Shown here in pieces: positions 27,535-35,594 of a DNA stretch of 54,303 bases. The notes beneath the pieces are model-generated. The model did no database searches. It was given only the letters and a program-made list of their open reading frames with translations, and was not told the DNA's origin. This stretch comes from Paludibacter sp. (GTDB lineage Bacteria; Bacteroidota; Bacteroidia; Bacteroidales; Paludibacteraceae): assembly GCA_029973975.1 (NCBI GenBank), contig JARKQF010000269.1:1-54303 (forward strand). Direction: 5' to 3'. The first letter of the stretch is position 1; each line of letters begins with the position of its first letter. The position numbers and the translations under genes were made by a program.

Positions 27535-28317
27535 ATGAAAAAGGTATTTGCAACTTTCTCAATCGTGGCACTTTTCACTTTTGGTATTACATTAAATGTG
27601 ATTGCACAGGATTCTATTCAGGCTGCAGGAGGCGACACCACTGTCAGCGAAGTAGTGGAAACAACAGCTCCGGCCGTTGTAGAAGAACAAGGAATGCATA
27701 AAGCATTGAAACAAAAATTCATCGAAGGAGATGCTATGTGGATGGCTCCGGTAGCATTCTGTTTGATTCTGGGTTTAGCTTTAAGCATCGAAAGAATTAT
27801 TTATCTAAGCTTGTCTTCAACAAACACAAAAAAACTGTTGACCAGCATTGACGAAGCGTGGGAAAAAGGTGGTGTGGAAGCTGCCATGGAAGTATGCCGC
27901 GATACACGTGGCCCTGTTGCTTCTATTTTCTACCAGGGGCTTTCACGCTATGATGAAGGGGTGGAAGTTGTTGAAAAAACGGTTGCATCTTATGGAGGTG
28001 TACAGTTAGGATTACTTGAGAAAAACCTGACATGGATTTCTCTTTTTATTGCTCTTTCCCCTTCTTTAGGATTCTTGGGAACAGTAATCGGGATGATTCA
28101 GGCTTTTGACAAAATCCAACAGGTAGGTGACATTTCTGCAACTGTAGTTGCCGGTGGTATCAAGGTAGCACTTTTAACAACAGTATTCGGTTTGATCGTT
28201 GCAATGATTCTACAGGTATTCTACAACTATATTCTTACAATCATTGAAAGTCTTACCAACGACATGGAAGATTCATCAATTTCATTGTTGGATATCATTG
28301 TAAAACATTCAAAATAA
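27535..28317 (+). CDS. exbB: MotA/TolQ/ExbB proton channel family protein
   Basis: A 260-residue inner-membrane protein with a cleavable-signal-like N-terminus (1-24), a membrane segment near 78-98, a cytoplasmic loop and two further segments near 163-185 and 205-235. LSPSLGFLGTVIGMIQAF and ATVVAGGIKVALLTTVFGLIVA are the ExbB/TolQ core. It pairs with the two ExbD proteins downstream to form the proton-driven motor for TonB-dependent import. The gene begins 65 nt after tRNA-Ser with no clear promoter in between. Confidence 0.93.
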   Translation: MKKVFATFSIVALFTFGITLNVIAQDSIQAAGGDTTVSEVVETTAPAVVEEQGMHKALKQKFIEGDAMWMAPVAFCLILGLALSIERIIYLSLSSTNTKKLLTSIDEAWEKGGVEAAMEVCRDTRGPVASIFYQGLSRYDEGVEVVEKTVASYGGVQLGLLEKNLTWISLFIALSPSLGFLGTVIGMIQAFDKIQQVGDISATVVAGGIKVALLTTVFGLIVAMILQVFYNYILTIIESLTNDMEDSSISLLDIIVKHSK

Positions 28318-28326
28318 GAAGAAATT

Positions 28327-28800
28327 ATGTTTAAAGCAATCAAAATATCAGGCCTTGTACTGGTACTGATTTCTTTCCTTTTGCTTATTGCATTTTATGC
28401 AACTTTAGGACAAGGAAGCGAATCCATTGCCAGTGCTGCAGGTGAGGCCATACATGTGCCTCTGCTAACAGACACAATTATTTACTGGTTATATATTTTG
28501 TTCGGGATTGCCATCGTCGTTACTCTATCAATGGCACTTGTTCAATTCATCAAATCATTCATAAGTAATCCGGTTTCTGCATTGAAGTCATTAATTCCAA
28601 TTTTGATTTTTGCAGGTGTATTCGTTGTTTCATACATACTTGGCAGTAGTGAAAAAATGAACATCATCGGTTACGAAGGGACACAAAATGAGGGAACCTG
28701 GGCACAAATAACGGATATGTTTATTTATACCATCTACACCTTATTTGTGGTTATTATCCTGACAATCTTTGGTTCCAGGATATATACCAGCTTAAAATAA
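28327..28800 (+). CDS. Uncharacterised membrane protein of the ExbB-ExbD cluster
   Basis: A 157-residue protein with four hydrophobic segments at about 7-26, 50-72, 87-106 and 132-152. I see no enzyme motif. It starts 9 nt after exbB and is followed by two exbD genes, so it belongs to the same operon. Similar small membrane proteins sit at this place in other Bacteroidales ExbB-ExbD-ExbD loci as I recall, which suggests an accessory subunit of the motor. This is inference from position only. Confidence 0.75.
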   Translation: MFKAIKISGLVLVLISFLLLIAFYATLGQGSESIASAAGEAIHVPLLTDTIIYWLYILFGIAIVVTLSMALVQFIKSFISNPVSALKSLIPILIFAGVFVVSYILGSSEKMNIIGYEGTQNEGTWAQITDMFIYTIYTLFVVIILTIFGSRIYTSLK

Positions 28801-28833
28801 TTATCAAACGTATACCTAATTATTTCAAAAATA

Positions 28834-29415
28834 ATGGCTAGAAAATTAAATGAAATCAATGCGAGCTCGATGGCAGACATCTCGTTCCTGCTTTTAATTT
28901 TCTTCCTTGTAACAACATCGATGAATGTCAGCACAGGGTTGACAAGGCGTCTTCCGCCACCGCTACCCCCTGACCAAAAACCACAGGATATTGACATCAA
29001 AAAAAGAAATATCTTCGTTGTTAAAATCAATAGCTTAAACCAGTTATTGGTACAAGGAGAGGAAATGAACATCCGGGATCTCAAAGAAAAAGCCAAGGAG
29101 TTTGTAAAAAACGAAGCAAACGATGCACATCTGCCCGAAAAATTCGCTAAAGAATTTGAAACACTTGGTGTAGTCGAATATACACGTGATCACGTTATTT
29201 CTGTACAAAATGACGTTGATACGCAATATCAGGCGTACATTGACGTGCAGAACGAACTGGTTGCTGCATATAACGAATTGCGTAATGAATTGTCGCAACT
29301 CAAATTCGGAAAGAAATTTGACGAATTGAATGAAATGCAACAAAAAGATGTTCAAACGGTTTATCCTCAGAAAATATCCGAGGCCGAACCTAAAAATTAT
29401 GGAGGATCCAACTAA
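28834..29415 (+). CDS. exbD: ExbD/TolR biopolymer transport protein, longer copy
   Basis: A 193-residue protein with an N-terminal membrane segment (about 14-35) carrying the conserved aspartate in SSMADISFLLLIFFLVTTSM, then a periplasmic domain. It is longer than usual (E. coli ExbD 141) because of a charged helical insert at about 105-180. The following exbD overlaps it by one base (TAATG), so they are translationally coupled. Confidence 0.92.
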   Translation: MARKLNEINASSMADISFLLLIFFLVTTSMNVSTGLTRRLPPPLPPDQKPQDIDIKKRNIFVVKINSLNQLLVQGEEMNIRDLKEKAKEFVKNEANDAHLPEKFAKEFETLGVVEYTRDHVISVQNDVDTQYQAYIDVQNELVAAYNELRNELSQLKFGKKFDELNEMQQKDVQTVYPQKISEAEPKNYGGSN

Positions 29416-29885
29416 TGGCAGTAATAAGAAAAGGAGAAAAAAGGGGCATGCCTGCACTTAGCACATCGTCTCTACCTGATATCATCTTTATGTTGTTATT
29501 CTTCTTCATGGCTGTTACAACCATGAAGGAAGTAACCTATAAAGTAAAGGTAACACCACCTTCTGCAACGGAACTTCAGAAACTTGAGAATAAATCTTTG
29601 GTGCGCTATATCTATGTAGGTGAGCCGACCAGAGAATTTAGGGAGCAGTTTGGTTCAGCTACCCGCATCCAGTTAAATGATCAGTTTGCAGATGTATCTG
29701 AGATTGAAAATTTTATTACCATGGAGCGTACTGCAATGAAAGAAGAGGATCAAAATGTCATGACCGTTTCTATCAAAGCTGACAAAGAAACAAAAATGGG
29801 TATCATAACTGATATCAAACAAGCCCTTAGGCGTGCTTACGCACTGAAGATCAACTATCAGGCGTCAACCCGTCAGTCTTTCTAA
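29415..29885 (+). CDS. exbD: ExbD/TolR biopolymer transport protein, shorter copy
   Basis: A 156-residue second ExbD, with its conserved aspartate in SLPDIIFMLLFFFMAVTTM (about 17-35) and a periplasmic domain ending in a helix (DIKQALRRAYALKINYQAS). The start codon overlaps the stop of the first exbD. Two different ExbD chains per ExbB are common in Bacteroidota and could form a mixed pair in the motor's pore. A strong terminator follows. Confidence 0.92.
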   Translation: MAVIRKGEKRGMPALSTSSLPDIIFMLLFFFMAVTTMKEVTYKVKVTPPSATELQKLENKSLVRYIYVGEPTREFREQFGSATRIQLNDQFADVSEIENFITMERTAMKEEDQNVMTVSIKADKETKMGIITDIKQALRRAYALKINYQASTRQSF

Positions 29886-29908
29886 AAGCAAATACCTCTT
29901 AAATAGTA

Positions 29909-29953
29909 AAGAGTCACAACTGATTTACGGTTGTGACTCTTTCGTTTTTTTCA
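29909..29953 (+). terminator. Terminator of the exbB operon
   Basis: 12-bp perfect arms, AAGAGTCACAAC (29909-29920) and GTTGTGACTCTT (29930-29941), a 9-nt loop, then a T-run. Confidence 0.92.
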
Positions 29954-29995
29954 GAATCATACAAACAATATTATTAGAAATGTGTTTTAGTTGAC

Positions 29996-32296
29996 ATGAA
30001 AACAGAAATATTTGATATAAAAGGAATGAGTTGTTCGGCTTGTGTGGCTCATGTCGACAAGTCGGTGCGAAATTTGGATGGAATTATAGCCGTTCAGGTA
30101 AACTTGCTTACTAATTCGATGTCGGTGCGGTATGATGAAGCAGTAATGAGTAATACTGATATAGAATCTGCAGTTAAGAAAGCCGGATATGAAGCCAGTA
30201 CGAGGGTTAAAATAGAAACGGAAGGACAAACTATTGCAAAAAAATCCGGAAACGGGAATGAGTTGAAAGTTGATAAAGAAACAATAAACATGAAAAAACG
30301 ATGGCAACGTTCCTTGTTTTTTCTGATTCCCCTGCTCTATGTTTCGATGGGTGATATGTTAGCGCTACCATATCCTGCGGTTCTGAAAGGGCATGCCAAC
30401 GCACTCAATTTTGCATTTATACAGTTTCTACTGGCTCTACCGATCTACCTGATTAACAGGAAGTACTTCATTACAGGTTTCAGAAGTCTGATGAGGCTTG
30501 CCCCCAACATGGATTCTCTAATTGCTATCGGCTCATCGGCAGCCATGTTTTATGGTATTTATGTCATCTTCAGAATTGGCTATGGAATGGGAAGTACTCA
30601 TGATACAAACATCATGAAATTTGCTCACGATATTTATTTCGAATCGGGAGCCACTATTCTTACACTAATCACTTTAGGGAAGTATTTTGAAGCCAGATCA
30701 AAAAGCCGGACATCAGAAGCTTTAACCAAACTAATGGATTTATCTCCTAAAACAGCTTTGGTTATACGTGATGATAAAGAAACAGAAGTTCCGGTTTGTC
30801 AGGTTGTAATAGGAGATCTCGTTATTATAAAATCCGGTCAGTCGGTTCCGGTAGATGGAGAAGTAATGGCAGGCAATGCTTCGCTGGACGAATCTGCATT
30901 GACAGGTGAAAGTATACCTGTATTCAAAAAGGAAGGTGACACCGTGATGTCGGCAACCATTTGTCAAACAGGCTATCTGACACTAAAAGCAACTAAAGTC
31001 GGTGAAGATACCACCCTGTCTCAAATTATTCGTTTGGTTGAAGAAGCATCAGCTTCTAAAGCTCCTATAGCTAAATTAGCAGATAAAATCAGTGGTTTTT
31101 TTGTGCCCGTTGTCATCGCAATTGCTCTCGTTGCATCGGCTGTATGGCTGCTCCTGGGGTACCCTGTTGATTTTGCTTTATCAATTGGTATTTCCGTGCT
31201 GGTGATTTCCTGTCCTTGTGCACTCGGACTGGCAACTCCGGTAGCTATTATGGTCGGAACAGGCAAAGCAGCCAGTCATGGTATGCTGATCAAATCGGCT
31301 GAATCACTGGAAACCGGACACAAAATTGATACAATCGTATTAGATAAAACAGGAACACTAACTGCTGGGAAACCGATGGTTACTAAAATCATTTCCAATC
31401 GTTTTCTTCCCGAAAATAAATTGCTGGAAATTGCAGCCTCACTAGAAAAACAATCTGAACACCCACTGGCAAATGCTGTACTGGACGAAGCTGAATTCAG
31501 AGGTATTCTTCCGCAACCTGTTGTTGACTTCGAAGTATTTCCCGGATTGGGAATTAAAGCTGTTATTAATGAACGGGTATATTTCGCCGGCAGCGCCAAA
31601 CTCATGGAAGAAAAAAACATTGCAACAGATTCATTTTCAAACAAAACTGAGTTGCTGGTCGACGAAGGAAACACATTGCTTTATATTGCCAATTCAACAG
31701 AAGTATTGGGTATTATTGCAGTTGCTGATGTATTAAAACCACACAGTGCAGAGGCTGTTAAACATATTCAGCAAATGGGACTGGAAGTGATTATGCTGAC
31801 TGGAGACCACCTCAGGGTTGCACAGCACATACAACAAAAACTCGGAATAAAACATGTAATTGCCGGTGTCCTGCCACAGGGTAAAGAAGACGAAATCCGC
31901 AAGTTACAGGCTGAAGGCAAAAAAGTAGCCATGGTTGGCGATGGAATCAACGACGCCCCCGCTCTTATGCGGGCAGATTTGGGAATTGCAATCGGAGCAG
32001 GAACCGACATAGCCATTGAATCGGCAGACGTAGTACTTATCAGCAACGATCTCTCAGGTGTTAGTTCCTATATTCAACTTAGTAAAGAAGTTATGCTGAA
32101 TATCAAACAAAATCTGTTCTGGGCGTTTTTCTATAACATATTGGGAATTCCTTTGGCTGCAGGTGTTTTTTACCCGATCTGGGGATGGACATTAAGCCCC
32201 ATGTTTGCTGCAGCAGCTATGAGTCTCAGTTCTGTAACCGTTGTATTAAACGCACTGAGAATCAAATCAGGAAAAAATTTCAAAAAACCAGTATAA
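29996..32296 (+). CDS. copA: Copper-translocating P1B-type ATPase
   Basis: A 766-residue metal pump with one N-terminal HMA domain (C13 and C16 in GMSCSAC), TGES at 303-306 in the actuator domain, the membrane site CPC at 406-408, the phosphorylation site DKTGT at 450-454, SEHPLANA in the nucleotide domain and GDGINDAP near 647. The last two membrane segments carry FYN and MSLSS, the residues that mark Cu(I) transport (P1B-1). It exports Cu(I) from the cytoplasm. No CsoR or CueR regulator lies beside it; its terminator lies inside the 3' end of argH. Confidence 0.94.
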   Translation: MKTEIFDIKGMSCSACVAHVDKSVRNLDGIIAVQVNLLTNSMSVRYDEAVMSNTDIESAVKKAGYEASTRVKIETEGQTIAKKSGNGNELKVDKETINMKKRWQRSLFFLIPLLYVSMGDMLALPYPAVLKGHANALNFAFIQFLLALPIYLINRKYFITGFRSLMRLAPNMDSLIAIGSSAAMFYGIYVIFRIGYGMGSTHDTNIMKFAHDIYFESGATILTLITLGKYFEARSKSRTSEALTKLMDLSPKTALVIRDDKETEVPVCQVVIGDLVIIKSGQSVPVDGEVMAGNASLDESALTGESIPVFKKEGDTVMSATICQTGYLTLKATKVGEDTTLSQIIRLVEEASASKAPIAKLADKISGFFVPVVIAIALVASAVWLLLGYPVDFALSIGISVLVISCPCALGLATPVAIMVGTGKAASHGMLIKSAESLETGHKIDTIVLDKTGTLTAGKPMVTKIISNRFLPENKLLEIAASLEKQSEHPLANAVLDEAEFRGILPQPVVDFEVFPGLGIKAVINERVYFAGSAKLMEEKNIATDSFSNKTELLVDEGNTLLYIANSTEVLGIIAVADVLKPHSAEAVKHIQQMGLEVIMLTGDHLRVAQHIQQKLGIKHVIAGVLPQGKEDEIRKLQAEGKKVAMVGDGINDAPALMRADLGIAIGAGTDIAIESADVVLISNDLSGVSSYIQLSKEVMLNIKQNLFWAFFYNILGIPLAAGVFYPIWGWTLSPMFAAAAMSLSSVTVVLNALRIKSGKNFKKPV

Positions 32297-32329
32297 TTTC
32301 CGCTAAATAAATCGGTTATTGGCTTTCAA

Positions 32330-32367
32330 TTAAGCAAGCAATTGATCAATTGCTTGCTTAACTTTTT
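32330..32367 (+). terminator. Terminator of copA embedded in the 3' end of argH
   Basis: A perfect 32-bp palindrome (32330-32361) followed on the plus strand by CTTTTTC. It comprises the last nine sense codons of argH and its stop, plus two bases. Confidence 0.7.
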
Positions 32368-33667
32368 CAAAATCAAATTGACTGATAATTTCGTTCTTAT
32401 ATAACAATATTTCATCGTTACACAGATTTCCTATACTCCCTTCATGCGTATGCCGAATGGCTTTATCCGGATTAAAACCACCAGTTTCTATATCCAAGCC
32501 AACTTGCTTATAAGCATCACGGAAAGGCACCCCACTCAGTGTAAGCTTATTGACAGTTTCAACACTAAAAATCAGGTCGTATTTTGAATCATCCAATATA
32601 CGCTCGTTCACCTGAAGCCGTGACATCATAAGACTTGTCATATCCAAACAATCCTTCAACTCATCAAAAGCAGGAATAAAAACTTCTTTGATAATCTGCA
32701 AATCCCGGAAATATCCGGAAGGTAGATTATTGGTTATCAGCATGATTTGCTGAGGTAACGACTGTATCTTGTTACATTTGGCACGCGTAAGTTCAAATAC
32801 ATCCGGATTTTTCTTATGTGGCATGATACTCGATCCGGTAGTAAATTCATCCGGTAGTTTGATAAAACCAAAATTCTGTGAGTTGTACATACAGGCATCA
32901 AAAGCTAGCTTGGAGACAGTTGCAGCAACCGATGCCAAAGCATTAGCAACCGTTCGTTCCATTTTACCACGTCCCATCTGGGCATAAACCACATTATAAT
33001 TCATGCTGTCAAAACCCAACAAATCAGTCGTCATCTGCCTGTTTAAAGGAAAAGAAGAACCATAACCGGCAGCTGAACCTAAGGGATTTCTGTTGGTTAT
33101 TTTCCATGCCGATAGTAATAATTGCAGATCATCAGCCAGACTCTCAGCGTAGGCGCCAAACCACAATCCGAAGGAAGATGGCATCGCAATCTGCAGGTGG
33201 GTATATCCGGGCAGGAGCACATGCTTATAGCGGTTACTCTGTTCAATCAGGGCTTCAATCAGGTAGTTCACCTGACCGGTAATTTTCATCAATTCAGTAC
33301 GCGCAAAAAGCTTGAGGTCAACCAATACCTGATCGTTACGGGAACGGCCACTGTGAATTTTCTTACCCACATCACCAAGTTTACGTGTCAGTAAAAGCTC
33401 TACCTGAGAATGAACATCTTCTACATCATCCTCTATAACAAAAGTTCCCTCTTCAATCGTCTGATAAATTTCTTTCAGCACAATCAGAAGCACCTCCAGT
33501 TCGTCAGCTTGTAACAGTCCGACAGACTCAAGCATGCGAATGTGCGCCATAGAGCCAAGCACATCGTATTTAGCCAGACAAAGGTCCATTTCACGATCTC
33601 TTCCTACCGTGAACTTCTCAATCCGTTGATCTGCCTGCACATTTTTTTCCCAGATTTTTTCTGCCAT
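32330..33667 (-). CDS. argH: Argininosuccinate lyase
   Basis: A 445-residue enzyme of the fumarase/aspartase superfamily that splits argininosuccinate to arginine and fumarate. The signature GSSIMPHKKNPD with the catalytic serine lies near 268-279; HSRSRNDQ-type contact is seen as IHSGRSRNDQVLVDLKLF near 96-113. It is slightly shorter than E. coli ArgH (457). The ATG at 33667 gives a normal N-terminus; the 14 codons upstream are not conserved. It is the last gene of the operon pyrE-SRPBCC-argH, with short gaps of 4 and 10 nt. Its last codons form a perfect palindrome. Confidence 0.95.
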   Translation of the reverse strand: MAEKIWEKNVQADQRIEKFTVGRDREMDLCLAKYDVLGSMAHIRMLESVGLLQADELEVLLIVLKEIYQTIEEGTFVIEDDVEDVHSQVELLLTRKLGDVGKKIHSGRSRNDQVLVDLKLFARTELMKITGQVNYLIEALIEQSNRYKHVLLPGYTHLQIAMPSSFGLWFGAYAESLADDLQLLLSAWKITNRNPLGSAAGYGSSFPLNRQMTTDLLGFDSMNYNVVYAQMGRGKMERTVANALASVAATVSKLAFDACMYNSQNFGFIKLPDEFTTGSSIMPHKKNPDVFELTRAKCNKIQSLPQQIMLITNNLPSGYFRDLQIIKEVFIPAFDELKDCLDMTSLMMSRLQVNERILDDSKYDLIFSVETVNKLTLSGVPFRDAYKQVGLDIETGGFNPDKAIRHTHEGSIGNLCNDEILLYKNEIISQFDFEKVKQAIDQLLA

Positions 33668-33677
33668 AATCGTTGTA

Positions 33678-34103
33678 TTATGTGAGCTTTTTATTGAGTA
33701 ATTTCTCAAACAAATCAGCCAAGGTATTAATTCCCTGCTCGAGTTGTTTGTTTAACATCATTTTCAACACCGAGGGAAGATTGGCATGCAACAGCAACTG
33801 CATTTGCGTTTGGTTTGAGGATAATTCATCCAGTTTAATTTCGGCATTTACCTCAACCGGCAGATAAGAAGTTTCGAACCGGATAGAATTATGTGGTGTT
33901 TTTTCTGTAATTCTGAAACCCACTTTCCCAAACTGGCTCAGTTCAAGCAGACAAGAGTCGGCATCATACTCCACCACCCTGAATTTCCCCTGTAATTTAT
34001 CCATATCACCAAGTTTCCCCAGATTATTGAGGTCACTCAGCATGCCAAAAACCACTTCTTCTGAAGAAGAAATGGTTTTTATATCACTTTTGTATGTTGT
34101 CAT
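33678..34103 (-). CDS. SRPBCC/START-like small protein
   Basis: A 141-residue protein with the pattern of a SRPBCC (START-like) lipid- or ligand-binding fold: an opening strand and helix (ISSSEEVVFGMLSDLNNLGKL), a run of beta-strands at 40-95, and a closing long helix (KQLEQGINTLADLFEKLLNKK). The ligand is unknown. It lies between pyrE (4 nt upstream) and argH (10 nt downstream) on one strand and is surely co-transcribed, but no link to arginine or pyrimidine synthesis can be read from its sequence. Confidence 0.75.
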   Translation of the reverse strand: MTTYKSDIKTISSSEEVVFGMLSDLNNLGKLGDMDKLQGKFRVVEYDADSCLLELSQFGKVGFRITEKTPHNSIRFETSYLPVEVNAEIKLDELSSNQTQMQLLLHANLPSVLKMMLNKQLEQGINTLADLFEKLLNKKLT

Positions 34104-34107
34104 TCAA

Positions 34108-34746
34108 TTAATAGTCTTTTCTCCATTCAGCAGGATTCATCCGCCATTCTTTGAGGGTTTCAATATCTTCTTCATTAATATAGTTGATCGAGAGCGCCTC
34201 TGCCAGCACTGCATCATAATCGCAGAGGGTAGTCAGTTTTACTCTCGCTGCCCTGAATTTCTCAGTTGCAACAGGAAAACCATAAGAAAATACAGCGACC
34301 ATTCCAAGTACTTCAGAACCGTCTTTGCGGATAGCTTCCACTGCTTTAAGACTACTGCCACCAGTTGAAATCAAGTCTTCAATAACCACTACCTTTTGTT
34401 TCGGTCTCAAATCTCCTTCGATAAGATTCTCCAATCCGTGATCTTTTGGAGTCGGTCGAATGTAGATGAATGGCAAACCAAGCAAGTCGGCAACCAACGC
34501 TCCCTGTGCAATAGCACCTGTAGCCACTCCGGCAATGACCTCTGCTTCCGGATAGTTTTCCTGAATTAGCCGGGCAATCTGCAACTTGATATAAGTTCTG
34601 ATTTGCGGATAAGATAATGTTTTGCGGTTATCGCAGTAAATCGGCGATTTCCATCCCGACGCCCAGGTAAAAGGATTATGCGGTTGTAACTTAACAGCTT
34701 TTATTCTTAGGAGTTTATCGGCTACTTGTTTTTCAATGAGTTTCAT
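34108..34746 (-). CDS. pyrE: Orotate phosphoribosyltransferase
   Basis: A 212-residue enzyme that joins orotate with PRPP to give OMP, the fifth step of pyrimidine synthesis. The PRPP loop is VVVIEDLISTGGSS near 118-131; KDHGLENLIEG near 98-108 is the flexible catalytic loop. It leads an operon with an SRPBCC protein and argH; arginine and pyrimidine synthesis share carbamoyl phosphate, so co-regulation makes sense. Confidence 0.95.
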   Translation of the reverse strand: MKLIEKQVADKLLRIKAVKLQPHNPFTWASGWKSPIYCDNRKTLSYPQIRTYIKLQIARLIQENYPEAEVIAGVATGAIAQGALVADLLGLPFIYIRPTPKDHGLENLIEGDLRPKQKVVVIEDLISTGGSSLKAVEAIRKDGSEVLGMVAVFSYGFPVATEKFRAARVKLTTLCDYDAVLAEALSINYINEEDIETLKEWRMNPAEWRKDY

Positions 34747-34807
34747 TTTGTCGTAAATTGTGATGGTTTGATATAAAATAAACGGGATTATAGCGTATTA
34801 TTCTGTG

Positions 34808-34815
34808 CAAAATTA
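34808..34815 (-). promoter_or_regulatory. -7 box TAATTTTG for pyrE
   Basis: A TAnnTTTG match on the minus strand, 61 nt upstream of the pyrE ATG. Confidence 0.4.
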
Positions 34816-34882
34816 ACCAAACTATTTTACACACGAAAGATAAATGTTTTTTTTATCATATTTTTTATTTTTTGCCCCTGAT

Positions 34883-35248
34883 TCAGAAAACCGGAGGTAA
34901 AAAGGCATCTTCGATATGTTCAATTTTGAAATCATCTCCGTCAGGCATCACCGATACCACATCGAATCGTGTCTCGCCCTGCCAATTATAACGTTTGATG
35001 TAGCTCCCTGCCGCATTTACCAAATTTTTGATTTTGCGCAGATCAATGGTTTCCTCCGGAGCAAGAAACGTATCGGTAGAACGGGTTCTGACCTCTACAA
35101 CTACCAACCAGCCATCTTTTTCTGCGATGATATCAATCTCTAATTTTCCAGCATGGTAATTGGTGGTACGGATTTTGTACCCTTTTGCAACCAAAAATTC
35201 CAGAGCGCGTTTTTCGCCGATTAAACCAAGTTCATTGTGTTTAGCCAT
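34883..35248 (-). CDS. YraN family protein (UPF0102, nuclease-like)
   Basis: A 121-residue protein of the restriction-endonuclease-like fold: KLEIDIIAEKDGWLVVVEVRTRS carries the D...E-x-R form of the PD-(D/E)xK site (usual YraN: E-x-K), near 32-55. YraN proteins are linked to DNA recombination or repair, but the function is not established. It has its own promoter (35284-35277) and is divergent from the ribbon-helix-helix gene. Confidence 0.9.
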   Translation of the reverse strand: MAKHNELGLIGEKRALEFLVAKGYKIRTTNYHAGKLEIDIIAEKDGWLVVVEVRTRSTDTFLAPEETIDLRKIKNLVNAAGSYIKRYNWQGETRFDVVSVMPDGDDFKIEHIEDAFLPPVF

Positions 35249-35276
35249 AGTTAAAGTGTTTGTTGATTAAGTAATG

Positions 35277-35284
35277 CAAATGTA
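35277..35284 (-). promoter_or_regulatory. -7 box TACATTTG for the yraN gene
   Basis: A TAnnTTTG match on the minus strand, 28 nt upstream of ATG 35248. Confidence 0.55.
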
Positions 35285-35301
35285 GGGAATTTCCCCGTAA
35301 A

Positions 35302-35334
35302 TTGTAAAAGTTAAGACATTTAATATTACTTTTG
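35302..35334 (+). promoter_or_regulatory. Promoter of the ribbon-helix-helix gene
   Basis: TTG at 35302-35304 and TACTTTTG at 35327-35334 (spacer 22 nt). The ATG follows at 35354. Confidence 0.5.
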
Positions 35335-35353
35335 TACTACTTTTTTCAACATA

Positions 35354-35563
35354 ATGGGGAATAAAAAACAAGAATCTTCATTGAGCCGCAATAAACTGCG
35401 GAAGCACAAACATTTATTCATGCTCAATGATGCGGAAAACAAGGCGCTCAACAGGTATATCAATCAATACAATGTGTCCAATAAATCAAAATTTATACGG
35501 GAAACATTGATGCAGGCAATTCTTCGCAGATTTGAAGAAGATGCCCCGACTTTGTTTGATTAA
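35354..35563 (+). CDS. Small ribbon-helix-helix DNA-binding protein
   Basis: A 69-residue protein: a basic N-terminus (SRNKLRKHKH), a strand (LFMLND), and two helices around NKSKFIRETLMQAIL, matching the ribbon-helix-helix fold of Arc/CopG or MobC-type accessory proteins. The length is right for such a repressor, but no partner toxin or relaxase lies beside it. It is divergent from yraN and is followed 31 nt later by a DUF3078 gene on the same strand. Its role may be local gene control; the target is unknown. Confidence 0.7.
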   Translation: MGNKKQESSLSRNKLRKHKHLFMLNDAENKALNRYINQYNVSNKSKFIRETLMQAILRRFEEDAPTLFD

Positions 35564-35594
35564 TGAAGAAAAAACAGCATTTTACTGTCAGAAG

